A program made the position numbers and the translations under genes. The notes beneath the pieces were generated by a model that worked only from the letters and a program-made list of their open reading frames with translations, made no database searches and had not been told where the DNA came from. 64,000 nucleotides of DNA from Coriobacterium glomerans PW2 (lineage in GTDB: Bacteria > Actinomycetota > Coriobacteriia > Coriobacteriales > Coriobacteriaceae). The stretch lies in contig NC_015389.1 in the NCBI RefSeq assembly GCF_000195315.1, forward strand, positions 1,364,001 to 1,428,000, written 5' to 3'. Positions 47,459 through 57,991 of the stretch are shown piece by piece. Position 1 is the first letter of the stretch, and the number at the start of each line of letters is the position of its first letter.

Positions 47459-48886
47459 TCAGGCGAGCGGGCCCATCTCCACGATATGGGAGAGCGCGTT
47501 GATGACGTACTCGTCTTCTGCTATGCAGGCGCGCGCCCGCTCGAGCTGAACGGCGACCGCCTCAGGGGCTGTGCCGCCGCAGGTCGTGCGCGCGCGAACC
47601 ACCGAGTCGATGTCGAGGGCACCTGCGATGTCGTCCTCGAACAGGGGGCAGATCCGCTGGAGATCGGTCAGCGACAGCTCCTCCAGCCGGCAGCAGCGCT
47701 TCTCGCATGCGAGCACGAGTTCGCCCACCACGGCGTGTGCCTCCCGAAACGGCATACCTTTCCGCACGAGATAGTCCGCGACATCGGTCGCGGCCAGAAA
47801 CCCGGTCTCGCACGCGGAGCGCATCGCGTCCCCGTTCACGGTCATGGTCTCGATCATGCCGGACATGACGGCGAGACAGCCCGTGAGCGTCTCCGCGGTG
47901 TCGAGCGCTCCGGCCTTGTCCTCCTGCATGTCCTTGTCGTAGGCCAGCGGCAGCCCCTTCATGACGACGAGCAGCGCGACGAGATTGCCGAACACCCGCC
48001 CCGTCTTGCCGCGAACAAGCTCAGCGAAATCGGGGTTCTTCTTCTGAGGCATGATGGAGGAGCCCGTGGAGTACGCGTCGGAAAGCGTGATGAAGCCGAA
48101 CTCCGAGCTCGACCACGCGACGAACTCCTCGGCGAGCCGAGACAGGTGCATGGACATGACCGCGCAGGCGTACTCGAGATCGAGCAGGAAGTCGCGGTTG
48201 GAGACCGCATCCAAGGAGTTCTCGGTGACGCGGGAGAAGCCCAGCGAGGCCGCCGTCATCTCGCGGTTGATCGGATAGGTCGTACCGGCCAGCGCCGCCG
48301 AACCCAGAGGCGATGCGTCCGCGGCGTCGAAGGCGGCGGACAGGCGCTTGAAATCGCGCGTCAGCATCCAGCTGTAGGCGAGCAGATGATGCGACAGCAA
48401 AACGGGCTGGGCGTGCTGGAGGTGGGTGTAGCCCGGCATGACCTGGGAGCCCGCGCGCTCGGCGCTCTCGAGCAGCACGCGGCGCAGAGCGAGATTCGCC
48501 TCCATGAGCTGACGGGAGAGCGCCTTGGTGGCCAGGCGCAGATCGGTCGCGACCTGATCGTTGCGCGAGCGGGCCGTGTGCAGGCGCTTGCCCGCCTCGC
48601 CGATGCGGCGGATCAGCTCGCTCTCGATGGCCATGTGGATGTCCTCATCGGCGATGTCCCAGTGAAACTCACCGGACTCGATGTCTCGCTCGATGCCGTC
48701 CAGGCCGCCGAGGATGTCGCGCATGTCCCGCCTGCTGATGATCCCCTGCTTGGCGAGCATCGACGCGTGCGCTCTCGACCCGGCGATATCCTGTCGGTAC
48801 AGCGCCCGGTCGATCGGCAGCGACGCTCCGAACTCCTGCGTCAGCTCGTCGGCACTCCCCTTGAATCGGCCGCTCCACAGCGCCAT
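47459..48886 (-). CDS. argH: argininosuccinate lyase
   Basis: Fumarase/aspartase-fold enzyme of 476 aa. It has LWSGRFKGSADELTQEFGAS at the N-terminus, HTARSRNDQVATD and the mobile signature loop GSSIMPQKKNPDFAELVRGK with the catalytic Ser. It releases fumarate and arginine from argininosuccinate. GGGGAGGAGAGCGCC precedes the ATG. It is intact, but the argG gene in this window (50829-51797) lacks its ATP-binding domain. Confidence 0.97.
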   Translation of the reverse strand: MALWSGRFKGSADELTQEFGASLPIDRALYRQDIAGSRAHASMLAKQGIISRRDMRDILGGLDGIERDIESGEFHWDIADEDIHMAIESELIRRIGEAGKRLHTARSRNDQVATDLRLATKALSRQLMEANLALRRVLLESAERAGSQVMPGYTHLQHAQPVLLSHHLLAYSWMLTRDFKRLSAAFDAADASPLGSAALAGTTYPINREMTAASLGFSRVTENSLDAVSNRDFLLDLEYACAVMSMHLSRLAEEFVAWSSSEFGFITLSDAYSTGSSIMPQKKNPDFAELVRGKTGRVFGNLVALLVVMKGLPLAYDKDMQEDKAGALDTAETLTGCLAVMSGMIETMTVNGDAMRSACETGFLAATDVADYLVRKGMPFREAHAVVGELVLACEKRCCRLEELSLTDLQRICPLFEDDIAGALDIDSVVRARTTCGGTAPEAVAVQLERARACIAEDEYVINALSHIVEMGPLA

Positions 48887-49045
48887 GGCGCTCTCCTCCC
48901 CTGAGGCGGGGCCGAGACCGGCGCGGTCATGCGGCCCGGCCACACGTCGTCCGGATCCGTTGCTGGCATCAAGTGTAGGACGTCGCGTGCGACAAGTCAC
49001 GCGCCGCCGCGCCCTCGGCGAAACGTTGTCGTCGTCCGCCGCTTC

Positions 49046-49720
49046 TCAGCCCCGCCCTGCCCGCGCAGGCTCAGGCGTGCGACCTCCGCTGAGCAGATAG
49101 ACGCCGGCCGCTGAGGCGAACGCGACGACATGGCTGATCAGAACCGCAACACACACGCCGCTGACAGAACCGGTCGCAGCCGAGAGAAGAAACGACAGCG
49201 GCACGCGGACCAGCAGATAGTAGAAGAGCATGAGCAACATGCCCCTCGTGGGCCTTCCCATTCCGTTGAGCGCTCCGATCAGACAGTTCGTGAGCGTGTT
49301 GAACACGTAACCGAGGCCGATGATGATAAAGTAGATCGATACGACGTCGGCGACCGGCCGAGCGTCGACGAACAGACCGGACAGCTGTCGCGCGAACATC
49401 ACGAGCAGGATCGATCCGACGAGCACCGAGATGCCTCCGGAGAGCAGCGTGTTCATCACGGTGGACAGCAGGATCACGATCGCGGGTAGCGTCGTGTTCC
49501 CATGGCTTCTGAGCACGGCGGCGAAGTAGCGGTACAGGAAATCGGCGACATAGTCTATAAGATAGATAGCGAGGAAGTCATGGGCCATGCGCATCGTCTC
49601 CGGCGGCGTCTGAAGCCACGCGAGCGTCCAGGGCAACGTCATCGCGATCATCATCGGAACCGTCATGATGAAAAACGATCTTCTGGTGTCCGTGCTGATG
49701 AAATCGATCGTGCTCTGCAT
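49046..49720 (-). pseudogene. MATE efflux protein with internal deletions
   Basis: A 224-aa frame with MATE-family segments brought together. The N-terminal piece (DTRRSFFIMTVPMMIAMTL) jumps to a mid N-half piece (LQTPPETMRMAHDFLAIYLI, then AVLRSHGNTTLPAIVILLST). That piece jumps to a C-half piece (FARQLSGLFVDARPVADVVS, then NCLIGALNGMGRPTRGMLL). Normal MATE pumps have 12 helices and about 450 aa; this has about six. The reading frame is kept across both joints. GAGAAGGGATTCCTC precedes the ATG at 49720. Transport by itself is unlikely unless it oligomerises. Confidence 0.7.
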
Positions 49721-49747
49721 GAGGAATCCCTTCTCATCAATCAAATA

Positions 49748-49764
49748 TGAATGATCTTCATTCA
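49748..49764. promoter_or_regulatory. perfect 17-bp palindrome upstream of the MATE remnant
   Basis: TGAATGA-TCT-TCATTCA, 27 bp upstream of the MATE start. It resembles a TetR/MarR-type operator. A related site lies upstream of the methyltransferase gene (50626-50642). Confidence 0.55.
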
Positions 49765-49876
49765 TTATTCATGGCAGAGAATCCTATCTCAAAAGGAATT
49801 CGGTGCCGTGAAATCAGGATCTCGGGCGACGCCCGATCGGGCATCGACGTCCTCGGGGCGTGGCAGACCGCTCGTG

Positions 49877-50575
49877 TCAGATATCGAGCAGCCGGTGCAG
49901 GAACGCTTGGATCCGCTCCACACGCTCCTTCTTGTCGAGCGTCGTGTCGAGCAGCACACCCATCTGGCCAAAGACGGCAAACGATGCGGCGGCATCGCAG
50001 TCCTCGATGCAGGTCTCGCCGCGCTCGTTGGCGCGACGGATCGCCTCCGCGACATGCGGCACCATGATCGAGCAGACCTTGAGCGACGACAGATCATGGA
50101 TCCACGAGCTGCTGCCGCGGTGAAACGCTTCGTAGCTCGGATCATCGGGACTCTCGACGTCCGAGAGAGAAGGCAGACGCTGAAGCAACATCCGGAAGGT
50201 GAGCGTCGCATCGTCGACAAGGAGCGTCAGAGGTGCCGTCAGGCGCTGCGCATACTCATCGAACGGCAGGTGCTTCGCATCGCCGAGCGTGATCTCTGCG
50301 CGCCCCGCGAGCCTGTCTGTCGCACGCTGGACCATCCTCTCAGACAGATCGATGCCCAAGGCGCGCACGTTCGGGTCGTGCCGTGTTATGAGATCGAGCA
50401 CCGCGCCGGTGCCGCATCCGATGTCCAGCACCGTGTCGAAGCGCAGGCGCGCAAGCCGCTCCATCACCGCCGGATAGAGGGTGCGGGCGTGCCGCCCTTT
50501 GATGTCGTCGTCATAGGTCGCCGCATGGCGGTCGAACGCCGTCTGCGAACGCGCCTCCGCTTCCTGTTCTCGCAT
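49877..50575 (-). CDS. class I SAM-dependent methyltransferase
   Basis: Protein of 232 aa with SAM motif I VLDIGCGTGAVLDLI (about 47-61), the acidic motif II LGIDLSERMVQRA and a motif IV-like EITLGDAKHLPFDEY. The UbiE/COQ5-type fold suggests a small-molecule substrate. CGAAGGAGGTCCATCA precedes the ATG. It shares an upstream TGAATRA-N3-TCATTC element with the MATE remnant, so a common regulator is plausible. Confidence 0.87.
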   Translation of the reverse strand: MREQEAEARSQTAFDRHAATYDDDIKGRHARTLYPAVMERLARLRFDTVLDIGCGTGAVLDLITRHDPNVRALGIDLSERMVQRATDRLAGRAEITLGDAKHLPFDEYAQRLTAPLTLLVDDATLTFRMLLQRLPSLSDVESPDDPSYEAFHRGSSSWIHDLSSLKVCSIMVPHVAEAIRRANERGETCIEDCDAAASFAVFGQMGVLLDTTLDKKERVERIQAFLHRLLDI

Positions 50576-50625
50576 TGATGGACCTCCTTCGAGACCATTG
50601 CCGAGGAGGAGCCACCATCTGTCAA

Positions 50626-50642
50626 TGAATAATTTTCATTCG
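50626..50642. promoter_or_regulatory. imperfect TGAATRA-N3-TCATTC palindrome
   Basis: TGAATAA-TTT-TCATTCG, 51 bp upstream of the methyltransferase start. It matches the perfect palindrome at 49748-49764 in 12 of 14 arm positions. Confidence 0.4.
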
Positions 50643-50828
50643 CTGAAATATCCGCATCGTTTCGAACGCTCAGCGACACCGCCCCACCGGGCGCTGCACC
50701 CCGTCGGGTCGCATCGCTTTGGAGCCGACGCTGCGGACCTCTCTTCTGCGTCACCGGCGAATCTGCAGCGCTGAGCGTGCGCCGGGAGCGACAGGGCCGC
50801 GTCGGACCTCCCCTCCCCCGGGCTTCAT

Positions 50829-51797
50829 TCAGCGCAGCGCCGGATTCGCGACGAGATCGCAGGCGAGCGGCTCGCAGGCCAAAACGTCTGGTCCTTGCAC
50901 CTTCGCCCATGTTTTGAGCGACAGCGTCTGGAGCTCGAGAAAACCGCTCGCGGCGCGTTCGTCGAACGTGGAGTCGCGATCGTAGGTGGCAAGACCCAGA
51001 TCATACAGAGAGCGTGCGCTCTTCCGGCCGATGACGGTGCAGCGCCCTTTGAGGAACCGCAGCCGGACAACTCCGGTGACCCCTTTTTGGGTCTCGGCCA
51101 TGAAGGCGTCGAGCGCCCGCTTGAGCGGCGAGAACCATTGCCCGTTGTAGACGCATGTCGCCCAGGTGCGCTCCAGATCGAGCTTCTCGTGGGCGACATC
51201 GCGCTCGAGGGTCAGATCCTCGAGCGCTCGGCGGGCGATGATGATGCTCAGCGCCCCGGGAACCTCGTAGCACTCGCGCGACTTCAGACCGACCAGGCGA
51301 TTCTCCATGAGATCGAGCCGTCCGAAGCCGTATTGGCCGGCCAGCGCGTTGAGGGCCACGACGAGCTCGGACAGGGGCATCCGCACGTCGTCGAGCGAGA
51401 CGGGCACGCCTCGCTCGAAGCCGGTCTCGCATACCGCGGGATCGTCGGGCGTCTCCTGCGGATCGGCCGTCATGGTCCACACGTCGTGCGGCGGCTCGCT
51501 CCAAGGATCCTCGAGGGCCCCGCATTCGATGGCGCGGCCCCACAGGTTGTCATCGATCGAATAAGGGTTGTCCCCTGTGCCCTCGGGCACATCCACGCCG
51601 TGCTCGCACGCGTAGGCGACCTCCTCGGGGCGGGAGTGCAGGCCCCATTCCCGCAGCGGCGCGATGATGTCCAGCGTCGGATCGAGCATGAGCACCGAGG
51701 TCTCGAAGCGGATCTGATCGTTGCCCTTCCCGGTGCATCCATGCGCGATGGCGCTCGCGCCGAACCGGTGCGCCACCTCGACCAGATGCGCCGAAAT
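50829..51797 (-). pseudogene. argG: argininosuccinate synthase lacking the N-terminal ATP-binding domain
   Basis: From ISAHLVEVAHRFGASAIAHG through TGKGNDQIRFETSVLMLDP and GQYGFGRLDLMENRLVGLKS to the C-terminus this is ArgG (about 322 codons). Normal ArgG is about 400 aa. The first 80-100 residues, including the P-loop (A-Y-S-G-G-L-D-T-S), are missing. Upstream codons are unrelated and meet a stop at about 51860. The remaining frame opens at a GTG at 51776. Without the ATP pyrophosphatase loop it cannot adenylate citrulline. Confidence 0.85.
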
Positions 51798-52286
51798 GAG
51801 CCGGATCCCGGGAGGCGGAGCATGGGGACATGCACCATCGATGGAGCTGTGCAGCTGATCGCCTCAGTTGATCGCCTCCGGTTGACGGAGGACGCGTTCA
51901 TGAGGCCATGAATCGATGATCCCGAGCGACGCACACGGGAGGGCAAGCGTGCGAAAACGATCTGGTTATCGTCGTCGCAACATCGCGTGAACTGCTTGAG
52001 GCGCGGTTTCGAATCGAGGCGAGACGGCGGGCATCGCGCTCGCGATCGCGCTCCCGTATGTCATCGTCTGATCCGGCAACTCCGCTCCCTCATCGCTCAC
52101 GTGACGTTCTCGCGAGCCGGACGCCGCTGATCTGTGATCCTTCGGCGCGAATCTCGCATTCGTGCATTATCAAGCGACTGCGGCATTTGGGCAAGTGCTG
52201 CCGCGACGGCGAGCGTTCCATTCTTCAAACGGAAACAATGCGTCGCCGTCGATGAGCGCCGCAGCGAAGCCCGAGAACATGAAGGG
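51798..52286. other. intergenic DNA upstream of truncated argG
   Basis: About 490 bp between the broken argG and the polA stop. I find neither the missing argG start nor another gene. This is where the deletion joint must lie, at or just beyond 51797. Confidence 0.55.
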
Positions 52287-55115
52287 CTACTTCGCATCGG
52301 CCCACGTGACACCGGTGGACACGTCGGCGATGAGCGGGACCTTCAGCTTGACGACGCCCTCCATCTCCTCGCGTACCATGGCTGACACGTCGGCGACCTC
52401 CGCGATCGGGCACTCGAAATCGAGTTCGTCGTGGACTTGAAGGATCATCTTGGCATGCAGGTCGCCGCCGTGCAGTCGCTCGGCGACGCGGCGCATCGCG
52501 ATCTTGATGATGTCCGCGGCGCTGCCCTGCATCGGATGGTTCATAGCCGTGCGCTCACCGAAGCTGCGCTGCGTGGCGTTTTTCATCCTGAGCTCGGGAA
52601 TGGGTCGCCTGCGACCGAACATCGTCTCGGCGTAGCCGCGCTCGGCGGCCTCGGCGACCGTCCGATCGAGAAACGCCCGCACCCCCGGATACGCCTCGAA
52701 ATAGCGATCGATCATCTCCTGGGCCTCGGATACCGGGATGTCCAGCGTCTGGGACAGTCCGAAGGCCTGCTGGCCGTAGACGATCCCGAAGTTCACGGCC
52801 TTGGCCCGGCTGCGCAGCCGCGGCGTGACCTCATCGACCGGGACGCCGAACACGCGCGCGGCCGTCTCCGCGTGGAAGTCCTCGCCCTCGCGAAACGCCC
52901 GGATCAGATGCTCGTCGCCGGAAAGATGCGCGAGCAGGCGCAGCTCGATCTGAGAGTAGTCGACCGCGAGGAACAGCGCACCCTCCCCAGCCGAGAACGC
53001 GGTCTTGACGGTGTGGCCGAGCTCTGAGCGCGTCGGGATGTTCTGCAGGTTGGGATTGGACGAGGACAGCCTGCCGGTCGCCGTGATGGTCTGGTTGTAG
53101 GTCGTGTGAACCCGACCGTCCTGACGGCGCAGCGGTCCCAGCGTATCCAGATAGGTCGACTTGATCTTCGTCTTCTCCCGGTACTCCAAGATGAGACGGA
53201 CCAGTTCGTTGTCCTGCGCCAGCTCATCGAGAACTCGCGCGTTGGTCGAGTAGTAGCCGCGATGCGTCTTCTTGAGACCCTTGGTGGGCAGACCCATGAC
53301 ATCGAACAGGATGTGAGACAGCTGCATGGGGCTCGAGATGTTGAAGTCGGAGTCGCCGGCGAGCGCACGAATGCGCACGGCGAGCTCGTCGATCTGAGAC
53401 TCCAGGCCCTCGGAGAGATCTTTCAGACAGCCGGGATCGACGAGCATGCCCGTGCGCTCCATCGCCACGAGCACCGGGACGAGCGGGGTCTCGATGTCCC
53501 AGAAGACGTTCTTCGCGCCCCGCAGCTCGAGTGCGCGCGCGAGCGGCTCGCGCGCGGCTCGCGCGACGGCGGCGGCGCGCGCCGAGGCGACCGGCGCGTC
53601 GGTGGGCGCTCCCGCCTCCCCGCGCGCCGGCGGCAGCGAGACGCTCAGATACGTGTCGGCGATATAGCCGTCATCGAAGTGCGAGCGGGCCGAGTCGAGC
53701 AGATAGGCGGCCAGTGTCGTGTCGAACGTGCGCGACACATCGATCTCGAGCGCATCGGTGAGCGCGGGCTCGCTGGAGTCGGCGGGGACCAGCTCGCGGA
53801 TGAGCGACTTCATGTCCGGCGCGCACAGACGCGCGTCGGCGAGAAGACGCGAGATCACCCCGCGCACGAGCCCGGCCGTAAGATCGATCCCTCCGGCGTG
53901 CTCTGTTGAGACCGCTTCGGTGCCCTCGGGCTCCTCGAAGGCGATGAGCCGCTCCGAGGTCGCCACCCACAGCGTGTGCGTGAGGCCGAACAGGGCACCG
54001 TCCTTCTTGTCGTCATCGATGACGGCTGCGATCCACTCGCCCGCATCGATGGCGCGGACGAGCTCTGCGACAGCCTCATCGATGCCCTCTGCTGTCTCGG
54101 CGCGCGCGATGAGCGCGTCCGCGACCGCGAGCGTCTCGCCATCCGGCGAGGAGGGGCCCTCATCGTCGCCGATCAGCATCAGAAAGCGGTTCTGCATCGC
54201 CATGATGCCCAGCTCGCCCAGTGCGTCATGGACCGCATGGGCGTCGAAGGCGGGAAAGCTCAGCTCTCTCATGTCGAGTTCCACCGGAGCGTCCGTCTGT
54301 ATCGTCGCGACGCGCCTTGAGAGCAGCGCGTCGTCGATGTGGGCGCGCAGGTTCTCGCCCATCTTGCCGGGCACCTCCTCGGCATGGGCGATGACCTCAT
54401 CCAAGCTGCCGTAGCGCATGATGAGCGCGCTGGCCTTCTTGGGACCGATGCCGGGCACGCCGGGGATGTTGTCGGAGGAATCCCCTTTGAGCCCGTAGAA
54501 ATCCGGCACGAGCGCCGGCGTGATGCCGTGATAGAGATCCTCGACGACCTGCGGGGTCATGAGCTGCACATCGGACAGACCGCGCTTGGTGCCGACGATT
54601 TTCACGTGCTCGGTCGTGAGCTGGTACATGTCGCGATCCCCGGTGATCAGCAGCATGTCCAAGCCCTCCTGCTCACCCAGGCGCGCCAAGGTGCCCAGGA
54701 TGTCATCGCCCTCCCAGCCGGCCGCCTCGAGAATCGGAATCGACAGATGCTCCAGCAACTGCTTGATCATGGGAAACTGGACGTGGAGATCCTCGTCCAT
54801 CGGCGGGCGCTGGGCCTTGTAGCTCGGCAGCATCTCCATGCGCACGAGCGGCTTGCCCTTGTCGAATGCCACGGCGATGCCATCGGGATGAAACGCGTCG
54901 ACCATCTTGAGAAACATGTTGAGAAAGCCGAACACGGCGTTTGTGGGTCTGCCGTCCGGCGCGTTCATGGACGGCGGGATCGCATGGAACGCCCGATGCA
55001 TGAGCGAGTTGCCGTCCACGACGGCGATGGTGCGCCGCACGGGCTCATCGCAGGTATCGGCGGCGGGAGCGACCGACGCCTGCTGAAGCGTGTATCCGCT
55101 TGCAGAATCTGTCAT
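52287..55115 (-). CDS. polA: DNA polymerase I
   Basis: Protein of 942 aa. The N-terminal 5' nuclease spans about 28-310 (VVDGNSLMHRAFHAIPP; GWEGDDILGTLAR; YGLKGDSSDNIPGVPGIGPK). The 3'-5' exonuclease region lacks the usual D-x-E start (EWIAAVIDDDKKDG), so proofreading is probably absent, as in many Gram-positive enzymes. Polymerase motifs are intact: A DYSQIELRLLAHLSGDE, B RSRAKAVNFGIVYGQQAFG and C QVHDELDFE. It processes Okazaki fragments and repairs gaps. The ATG at 55115 follows AGATACGAGGTTCTC. Confidence 0.97.
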   Translation of the reverse strand: MTDSASGYTLQQASVAPAADTCDEPVRRTIAVVDGNSLMHRAFHAIPPSMNAPDGRPTNAVFGFLNMFLKMVDAFHPDGIAVAFDKGKPLVRMEMLPSYKAQRPPMDEDLHVQFPMIKQLLEHLSIPILEAAGWEGDDILGTLARLGEQEGLDMLLITGDRDMYQLTTEHVKIVGTKRGLSDVQLMTPQVVEDLYHGITPALVPDFYGLKGDSSDNIPGVPGIGPKKASALIMRYGSLDEVIAHAEEVPGKMGENLRAHIDDALLSRRVATIQTDAPVELDMRELSFPAFDAHAVHDALGELGIMAMQNRFLMLIGDDEGPSSPDGETLAVADALIARAETAEGIDEAVAELVRAIDAGEWIAAVIDDDKKDGALFGLTHTLWVATSERLIAFEEPEGTEAVSTEHAGGIDLTAGLVRGVISRLLADARLCAPDMKSLIRELVPADSSEPALTDALEIDVSRTFDTTLAAYLLDSARSHFDDGYIADTYLSVSLPPARGEAGAPTDAPVASARAAAVARAAREPLARALELRGAKNVFWDIETPLVPVLVAMERTGMLVDPGCLKDLSEGLESQIDELAVRIRALAGDSDFNISSPMQLSHILFDVMGLPTKGLKKTHRGYYSTNARVLDELAQDNELVRLILEYREKTKIKSTYLDTLGPLRRQDGRVHTTYNQTITATGRLSSSNPNLQNIPTRSELGHTVKTAFSAGEGALFLAVDYSQIELRLLAHLSGDEHLIRAFREGEDFHAETAARVFGVPVDEVTPRLRSRAKAVNFGIVYGQQAFGLSQTLDIPVSEAQEMIDRYFEAYPGVRAFLDRTVAEAAERGYAETMFGRRRPIPELRMKNATQRSFGERTAMNHPMQGSAADIIKIAMRRVAERLHGGDLHAKMILQVHDELDFECPIAEVADVSAMVREEMEGVVKLKVPLIADVSTGVTWADAK

Positions 55116-55367
55116 GAGAACCTCGTATCTCTCTTGAGCCGCGCCGCCCGCAGGCGCGCGCGACGCTGATGCCCTGCTCGACCATCCAGTGTAGGACATG
55201 GGAGCCCGCACCCGGATGCGGGAGGCGATTTCATCGGAACAGCGGCGCGCGACCGCAGCACGCGCGCCGCTCCGGCGCGTGCTACCATGCCTTGTGGGTA
55301 TCATGCCCGAAATGGGGCCGCGCGCGCCGAGACGCGCGCTCGGCGCGAAGACGCAGAGAGGACCGAT

Positions 55368-56767
55368 ATGGAACGGACATGCGCGTGGCTCGGATACGAC
55401 AGGGACGACTTGGATGAGATCGACAGGTTGAGCGAAGCATATCGCTCGTTTCTCTCAGAGTGCAAGACCGAGCGGCTGTGCGTCCGGCGCGGCGTCGAGC
55501 TCGCCCGCTCGGCCGGCTATATCGCTCTCGACGAGGCTCTCGCCTCAGGCGGAATCAAGCCGGGTGATCGGGTCTATGCCGTGAACCATGGCAAGGCGCT
55601 CATGCTCGCCAACATCGGATCCGCTCCGCTCGAGCGAGGCTTCTCGATCCTGGGTGCGCACATCGACAGCCCCCGTCTCGACCTCAAGCAGAACCCCTTG
55701 TTCCAGGCAGGAGATCTGGCCTATCTCGATACGCACTACTACGGGGGCGTGAAACCCTACCATTGGGTCGCCACACCGCTCGCGCTCGTGGGTGTGGTCG
55801 CGAAGCGCGACGGGACACTCGTCGACATCAATGTGGGCGATCGCGCGGGTGATCCGGTGTTCACGATCTCCGATCTTTTGATCCACCTCGCGAGCGAGCA
55901 GATGTCCAAGCCCGCCAAGGAAGCCGTCGAAGCGGAGAACCTCGATGTCATCGTCGGTGGCCGACCCGCCGATGACACAGCCGGCGAGACGGACGGATCG
56001 AGTGGGTCCGATGCGGCTGCGGCGACCGGCGAAGAGGCGGTGTCGCGCCGTCTGCTCGATATCCTGCGTGAGACCTACGATATCGAGGAAGAGGACCTGC
56101 TGTCCGCGGAGATCGAGGTCGTCCCGGCCGGTCCGGCCCGCGAGATGGGACTCGACCGCTCGATGATCCTGGGATACGGCCAGGACGACCGGGTATGCGC
56201 CTACACCTCGCTTGCCGCGCAGCTCGCGGTCGAATCAGTCGAACGCACGAGCATCTGCCTGCTCACAGACAAGGAGGAGATCGGGTCGGTGGGAGCCTCT
56301 GGCATGACGAGTCGCTTCTTCGAGAACACCGTCGCCGAAATCATGACCGCAGCCGGCGAGACCGGTCCTCTGGCGGTGCGGCGCGCGCTCGAGCGCTCCA
56401 GAATGCTCTCATCGGATGTCTCGGCCGGTTTCGACGCCGCCTACGCCAGTCGCTTCGAGAAGAGAAACGCCGCCTTCCTCGGTCGGGGTCTGTGCTTCAA
56501 CAAGTACACGGGCGCGCGCGGAAAATTCGGCTGCAACGACGCGGACGCCGAGTACATGGCGCTGCTGCGCGACATCATGGACGAGGCGGGCGTGCGATTC
56601 CAGACCTGCGAGCTCGGCCGGGTCGACGCGGGCGGCGGCGGGACCATCGCCTACATCCTCGCCGAGTACGGCATGGACGTCATCGACGCCGGTGTCCCGG
56701 TGCTGTCGATGCACGCACTGTGGGAGGTCGCCAGCAAGGCGGATATCTATGAGGCCTACAAGGGCTA

Positions 56768-56792
<25 letters not shown>
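55368..56792 (+). CDS. M18-family aminopeptidase
   Basis: Zinc aminopeptidase of 474 aa. Metal and catalytic motifs are GAHIDSPRLDLK (His), GQDDRVCAYTS (bridging Asp), TDKEEIGSVGASGM (Glu-Glu), SSDVSAGFDAAY and LSMHALWEVASKADIY (final His). It removes N-terminal residues in the cytoplasm, often acidic ones. A low-complexity insert at about 200-220 (Asp/Gly/Ser/Ala-rich) is unusual but in frame. GAGAGGACCGAT precedes the ATG. It converges with the ABC ATPase gene, and the 3' ends overlap by 25 nt. Confidence 0.93.
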
Positions 56793-57962
<1,170 letters not shown>

Positions 57963-57991
<29 letters not shown>

